NCBI GenBank assembly: GCA_965662365.1
Contig: CBFIHR010000002.1
Location: forward strand, 51,652 to 115,651
Direction of reading: 5' to 3'
DNA length: 64,000 nt
Source: CAWVWD01 sp965662365
GTDB lineage: Bacteria; Bacteroidota; Bacteroidia; Chitinophagales; Saprospiraceae
This document shows positions 60,390 through 64,000 of the stretch, one piece after another; positions within the stretch are counted from its first letter, which is position 1; each line of letters starts with the position of its first letter. A program made the translations under genes and the position numbers. The notes beneath the pieces were generated by a model. It was not told the origin of the DNA. It made no database searches and was given only the letters and a program-made list of their open reading frames with translations.

Positions 60390-60761
60390 TTACTTTTTAA
60401 AAATTGCAAAGATTTCAACAACTAATCCTGCTAAAATTACGAAAGGAGCTAAAACCGTACGACGAAAACTATATATTTCATCAGGATTCCAGGCATCATC
60501 TGGTTGAGCACCGCCCGACATTAGCATAAAGCCAATAATCACTAACAATAATCCGGCACCCATTAAGATATAGTTTTGTTTTCCAAAAATCATATCTTCT
60601 GCACGAGCAGTCGTTGAGTTTGCTCGCTTAGAACTGCGAGTATTTGAGCGAGATTCAGTAGGTTTTACCTTTCTGCGAGTTGCAACTGTTTTTGTTGCTT
60701 TCTTTTCGGAGTCCGTAGTTTTTACTACTTTAACCGTTTTTTTCTGATATTTCTTAGCCAT
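60390..60761 (-). CDS. DUF3098 family protein
   Basis: About 123 residues from ATG 60761 (MAKKYQKKTVKVVKTTD); the longer reading adds ten residues not typical for the family. The N-terminal 65 residues are very basic and disordered; then FGKQNYILMGAGLLLVIIGFMLM with a membrane helix, an acidic loop (PDDAWNPDEIYSFRR), and a second helix (FVILAGLVVEIFAIF). DUF3098 is a Bacteroidota family usually encoded between ftsX and uppP, so a link to cell division or envelope synthesis is likely but unproven. ftsX is not here; the next gene upstream is a WYL regulator. Confidence 0.88.
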   Translation of the reverse strand: MAKKYQKKTVKVVKTTDSEKKATKTVATRRKVKPTESRSNTRSSKRANSTTARAEDMIFGKQNYILMGAGLLLVIIGFMLMSGGAQPDDAWNPDEIYSFRRTVLAPFVILAGLVVEIFAIFKK

Positions 60762-60928
60762 TGGTATAAATTCTAAATTTTTGCGTTGCAAATATAAGAG
60801 TTTTCAATAAACTTCTATCTTTTTGATCGTAATTACTTCTTAGTAATACGTGATTAGTTTGTCGCATCTGGGTTTGACTCAACTAATAGTAGAAAATTTA
60901 TAAACATTTACTTTAAAAGCTTAACGCC

Positions 60929-61969
60929 TCAAAAATCGTATTTTTCTAAGGCTTTTTTCAATTGCCAATAGATACTTTGTCTAAACTCCTCGGGGGATAA
61001 TACTTCAATTCCTTGTCCGAATCCTAAAAATAATCGTTCGATTTCAAAATTATGATGAACGTGCAAACTGAATCGAATACTTCCATTTTCGTAGCGTTCC
61101 AGTACCTTTTGCGAATGATGAAACGGTTTGGTTTCGATATACGGTGCATTCAATGGATTTGCCAAAAACTCAATATTCAAAGCTTTTTCCTTAGGCAAAA
61201 CCGTTACACCAAAAGTATTTTTATAATATTCTTCGGCATCAAAAACTGTATCGTCAAAAACCGTATCGTCAAAATCGATTGATAGCTCAAAACCAATTTG
61301 CTTAATTCTATCTAACGGAAACGTATAAATTTTTTTATCATTTGGCTTTCGCCCAATTAAAAACCAGCGATTATTAAATTCCTTCAAAATTAACGGCTGG
61401 ATAACAATTTCGGTGGCTGATTTTCGCCTTCGAATGGCTCTAAACGATTGATAATCAATTTTTAAAACTATTTTTTTAATAATTGCTTGATAAATCGTAT
61501 CTAAATGTTCTAACCCTTTTAGATTTTCATTTTTCTCAAAATGAATCACCGAAGGCTGCTTTGTCTTTTCGGTATAAATTCGATCTTCCAAGCGATTAAT
61601 AATACTTCCCAACTCTGAAAATAGCGAAAAATCCTTAAACTGCTTCAACATTTCGACTGTTTCTGACAGTACATTCATATCGGTTTCCGTTAGCGGAATA
61701 TCTGTAATCGAATAATTTGGATTTTCATATTTATAGTATTTTCTATCATAGACCACAATCGGTGCATTATAGCCCAGTTTATCACTTCGCATCATCTGAA
61801 TATCGAGTTGAACAGTTCTTTTACTCACATTCACATCCTTACCTTCGTACTCATACAACGCATCAGAACAGGCTTCTATCAAGTCGTTTAACGTCCATTT
61901 TCGATGATAATTTTGCAAACATTTATCTATCGTTCGGTAACGAATTAGTGCATTTTTATTCTGTGCCAT
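60929..61969 (-). CDS. WYL-domain transcriptional regulator
   Basis: 346 residues. A winged HTH at the N-terminus (RTIDKCLQNYHRKWTLNDLI ... SKRTVQLDIQMMR) is followed by the WYL ligand-binding domain (about 155-250): LKIDYQSFRAIRRRKSATEI, QPLILKEFNNRWFLIGR and FPLDRIKQIG. A WCX-like C-terminal part ends the protein. WYL regulators often sense nucleic acid or nucleotide ligands and regulate defence or DNA-repair genes; no such partner is adjacent. A 15-bp tandem duplication (61241-61270) adds DDTVF twice in a loop. Confidence 0.88.
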   Translation of the reverse strand: MAQNKNALIRYRTIDKCLQNYHRKWTLNDLIEACSDALYEYEGKDVNVSKRTVQLDIQMMRSDKLGYNAPIVVYDRKYYKYENPNYSITDIPLTETDMNVLSETVEMLKQFKDFSLFSELGSIINRLEDRIYTEKTKQPSVIHFEKNENLKGLEHLDTIYQAIIKKIVLKIDYQSFRAIRRRKSATEIVIQPLILKEFNNRWFLIGRKPNDKKIYTFPLDRIKQIGFELSIDFDDTVFDDTVFDAEEYYKNTFGVTVLPKEKALNIEFLANPLNAPYIETKPFHHSQKVLERYENGSIRFSLHVHHNFEIERLFLGFGQGIEVLSPEEFRQSIYWQLKKALEKYDF

Positions 61970-62307
61970 GGTCTAAATCAGTTGATAAAATGTAAAATTA
62001 GAAAAGATCAAGCATTAAGAAACTTGTAATCAATCGTAATTAATCTAATATCATTATCTATGATATTTTTATGCAGCTAAATTTTATTATTTTTTAGGGC
62101 GATCATTAAAATTACACAAAATGATAATATTTTGAAAAAATCTGTAACATATCAGTAAATATTTAACTATCTATCAATTACTAAATGTATTTTTGTTTTC
62201 AAAATATAGCCACTCTCCAGAGTGGTAGATGAATTATTTTGAACACTGCTCTGGAGGGTAGTGCTGCGAGTATTTGCAAAAGCATATTATTAAAAAAGTA
62301 AAACTTC
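61970..62307 (+). promoter_or_regulatory. aspC upstream region: -7 box and competing leader hairpins (62188-62256)
   Basis: TATTTTTG (62188-62195) is a -7 match without a clear -33 box; transcripts would start near 62202. Right after it, CCACTCT (62210-62216) can pair with AGAGTGG (62219-62225), or CTCCAGAGTG (62215-62224) can pair with CAC...TCTGGAG (62244-62256). The two structures share bases and exclude each other. They are GC-rich in an AT-rich leader. They may be an attenuator, or a REP-type repeat. The part left of 62188 shows nothing. Confidence 0.5.
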
Positions 62308-63516
62308 ATGGAAACCACATTAGTAAATCCGCTTTCAAAGCGAATTTTAAACATGGAAGAGTCAGCAACGATTAAAATGGCACAGCTGGCTCGTGATTTA
62401 AAAGCACAAGGAAAAGACATTATCAGCCTGAGTTTGGGCGAACCAGATTTTGACACACCCGAACATATCAAAGAAGCTGCTAAACAAGCATTGGATAATG
62501 GTTACACGAAATATACGCCCGTTCCTGGATTAATGGAATTGCGTCAAGCAATCGTGAATAAATTCAAGCGAGATAACGATTTAGAGTTTACACCAAATCA
62601 AATCGCAGTATCAAATGGAGCAAAACAATCTATTTTTAACCTGGCTATGTCTTTATTAGATGAAGGCGACGAAGCGATTGTTTTAGCACCGTACTGGGTA
62701 AGTTACGAAGCGATTATCAAGTTGGCGGGTGGTACGCCGATTCCTGTTTACGCAGGCATTGAGCAAGATTTCAAAGTGACGGCGGAGCAAGTTCGTGCAG
62801 CAATGACGGACAAAACGAAATTTATGATTTTCTCCTCTCCTTGTAATCCGACAGGCTCGGTTTATACTCGTGAAGAGTTGGAAGCGATTGCGGCAGTTGT
62901 AGCAGAACACGATAAAATGATTATCATTTCTGATGAAATTTATGAATACATCAACTTTAGCGGTGCACACACCAGTATCGGTAGTATCGAAAGTGTAAAA
63001 GATAGAACGGTTACTGTCAATGGTTTTGCTAAAGGCTTTGCGATGACTGGCTGGCGTTTGGGATACATCGGCGGGCCTACACATATTGTCAGCGCATGTA
63101 GTAAACTACAAAGTCAAGTGACTTCTGGGGCGAACGCTTTCGCTCAAATGGGAGCTGCACACGCTTTGGAAGCAGATTTACAACCGACTATGGCAATGCG
63201 TGACCAGTTTCATAAACGTCGTGATATTATTATTGATTTATTGAAGGAAGTGCCAGGATTGAAAATTAATAATCCTAAAGGAGCATTTTATATTTTCCCT
63301 GACTGTAGTGCTTATTTTGGTAAAACAGATGGAGAAACAACTATCAATAATGCGGACGATTTTTGTGAATATTTGTTGATGAATGCGTATGTCGCAACAG
63401 TTGGTGGTGGTGCATTCGGAGCACCTGATTGTTTCCGTATTTCTTATGCTGCTTCGGAGGAGAATATTCGTGAAGCCGTAAGTAGGATTAAAGAAGCTTT
63501 GACAAAATTGCATTAG
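62308..63516 (+). CDS. Class I pyridoxal-phosphate aminotransferase (aspartate aminotransferase type)
   Basis: 402 residues. It interconverts aspartate and oxaloacetate (or related pairs) with 2-oxoglutarate/glutamate. Diagnostic blocks: ISLSLGEPDFDTPEHIKEAA, YTKYTPVPGLMELRQAI, SNGAKQSIFNLAMSLL, SPCNPTGSVYTREEL, ISDEIYEYINF with the PLP-pairing Asp/Tyr, NGFAKGFAMTGWRLGY with the PLP-binding lysine, and DCFRISYAAS with the substrate-carboxylate arginine. This matches the Bacteroidota aspartate aminotransferase subgroup I-gamma. The leader upstream has alternative hairpins. A terminator follows at 63551-63584. Confidence 0.94.
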   Translation: METTLVNPLSKRILNMEESATIKMAQLARDLKAQGKDIISLSLGEPDFDTPEHIKEAAKQALDNGYTKYTPVPGLMELRQAIVNKFKRDNDLEFTPNQIAVSNGAKQSIFNLAMSLLDEGDEAIVLAPYWVSYEAIIKLAGGTPIPVYAGIEQDFKVTAEQVRAAMTDKTKFMIFSSPCNPTGSVYTREELEAIAAVVAEHDKMIIISDEIYEYINFSGAHTSIGSIESVKDRTVTVNGFAKGFAMTGWRLGYIGGPTHIVSACSKLQSQVTSGANAFAQMGAAHALEADLQPTMAMRDQFHKRRDIIIDLLKEVPGLKINNPKGAFYIFPDCSAYFGKTDGETTINNADDFCEYLLMNAYVATVGGGAFGAPDCFRISYAASEENIREAVSRIKEALTKLH

Positions 63517-63550
63517 AATATTTTAAAATATATCATTCTTTTATTTCGAA

Positions 63551-63584
63551 AATGTGGAATCACTTTGTGGTTTCACATTTTTTT
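63551..63584 (+). terminator. Terminator after the aminotransferase
   Basis: AATGTGGAATCAC (63551-63563) pairs with GTGGTTTCACATT (63567-63579) with two G-T pairs, then a T-run to 63584. It overlaps the 3' end of the next, convergent gene. Confidence 0.8.
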
Positions 63585-63938
63585 ATCTTTTTTATACAAT
63601 CGAACTTTTTTAATAGTAAAATCCATATACGCAAAATCATAAATATAACGATATATTTTATTTTGAGAATTTTTCTTCATTCCTGTGATATAATCGAACC
63701 GAAATCCCATTTTTTCTAATTCTATTTTGTCAATTACGACTGTTTTTCGTTCGCCCATTATTGTTTGCAAAACAATTCTATTTCGATGTAAGAAACCGTC
63801 AATTTCTTTGGTAATATCTTTAGTTTGCTTTCGCAAATTGTAGTTGTAGCGGTTTTTACAAGTCGTAGAACAGAACTTTTTGTCTGAACGTCCGAAGAAT
63901 TCTTTTTCACAATGAATACATCTCTTTTTGATTTCCAT
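63573..63938 (-). CDS. Small zinc-ribbon protein of unknown function
   Basis: 121 residues. The N-terminus has four cysteines in a zinc-ribbon arrangement, CIHCEKEFFGRSDKKFCSTT then CKNRYNYNLRK, followed by a basic helix. The C-terminal half is beta-strand-rich (VVIDKIELEKMGFRFDYITG, YRYIYDFAYMDF). This type is frequent in Bacteroidota genomes as a short stand-alone gene of unknown role. The start ATG 63938 is directly before the cysteine block. Confidence 0.8.
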   Translation of the reverse strand: MEIKKRCIHCEKEFFGRSDKKFCSTTCKNRYNYNLRKQTKDITKEIDGFLHRNRIVLQTIMGERKTVVIDKIELEKMGFRFDYITGMKKNSQNKIYRYIYDFAYMDFTIKKVRLYKKDKKM

Positions 63939-63960
63939 AAAAATTCATTTATCTATTAAA

Positions 63961-64000
63961 CCGATTACAATCGTTTAAAACCGTTTACAATCGTTTACTA
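63961..64000. repeat. Two tandem 20-bp units at the window edge
   Basis: CCGATTACAATCGTTTAAAA (63961-63980) is followed by CCGTTTACAATCGTTTACTA (63981-64000), 16 of 20 identical. They may be one arm of another word-type dyad whose other arm lies outside the window. Confidence 0.75.

Noticed and set aside
63961..64000. Start of a CRISPR array.
   Set aside because: The units are directly adjacent without spacers, and no cas gene is near.
1..64000. tRNA, rRNA or tmRNA genes.
   Set aside because: Looking for the T-loop signature (GTTCGAnTC) and CCA-type ends on both strands by eye gave no candidate with a cloverleaf; a covariance-model search would be decisive.

Overview
The window comes from the chromosome of a Bacteroidota bacterium. 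Evidence: two proteins with type IX secretion (Por) C-terminal sorting domains, Bacteroidota-typical families (DUF4293, DUF3098, DUF1573, S24-type HTH regulators), promoters of the TTG-N(17-23)-TAnnTTTG kind rather than sigma70 boxes, little Shine-Dalgarno signal, and low GC. Complete nqr and gltBD operons plus envelope lipoproteins suggest a free-living, Saprospiria- or Cytophagia-like aerobe; the genus cannot be told from this window.

Layout. 1-10.2 kb: partial thiL, a glyoxalase-II-like hydrolase, a large propeller/beta-barrel envelope protein, alkaline phosphatase, a DUF4293 membrane protein and a two-gene FAD dehydrogenase (GMC catalytic subunit plus Tat-exported small subunit). 10.5-20.1 kb: an S24 self-cleaving-type repressor divergent from a cell-wall glucosaminidase, a TPR protein, a DUF1573 protein, a T9SS-exported trypsin-like protease, ribosomal protein S1 and a small T9SS protein. 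20.25-21.18 kb: an inactivated IS5-type insertion sequence just upstream of a dihaem cytochrome c. 22.1-28.7 kb: DEAD-box helicase, nucleoid-associated protein, and a McrBC restriction locus with a frameshifted mcrB, bracketed by 55-bp direct repeats. 28.8-39.6 kb: formate-THF ligase, gltD/gltB and a SulP transporter. 40.8-48.0 kb: the six-gene Na+-translocating NADH:quinone reductase operon nqrABCDEF, whose nqrA carries an extra signal peptide and membrane anchor and whose nqrE-nqrF gap holds a dead four-helix-bundle (S23/IVP-like) gene. 48-64 kb: amine oxidase, two outer-membrane proteins, an OmpA protein paired with a coiled-coil/HhH membrane protein, an SDR, two tandem SGNH lipoproteins (the second lacks its catalytic residues), rarA, truB-uppP-DUF3098, a WYL regulator and an aspartate aminotransferase.

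Most genes are housekeeping and many end at clear hairpin terminators. The most unusual genome-scale signal is in the spacers. Many hold an imperfect inverted repeat whose arms are built by reiterating a short word (6-10 nt), and the word differs from locus to locus. The other main points are a repressor/operator arrangement overlapping the glucosaminidase promoter, the repeat-bounded McrBC module, and the possible envelope-to-nucleoid protein pair at 50.7-53.2 kb. I saw no tRNA, rRNA, CRISPR array or prophage.
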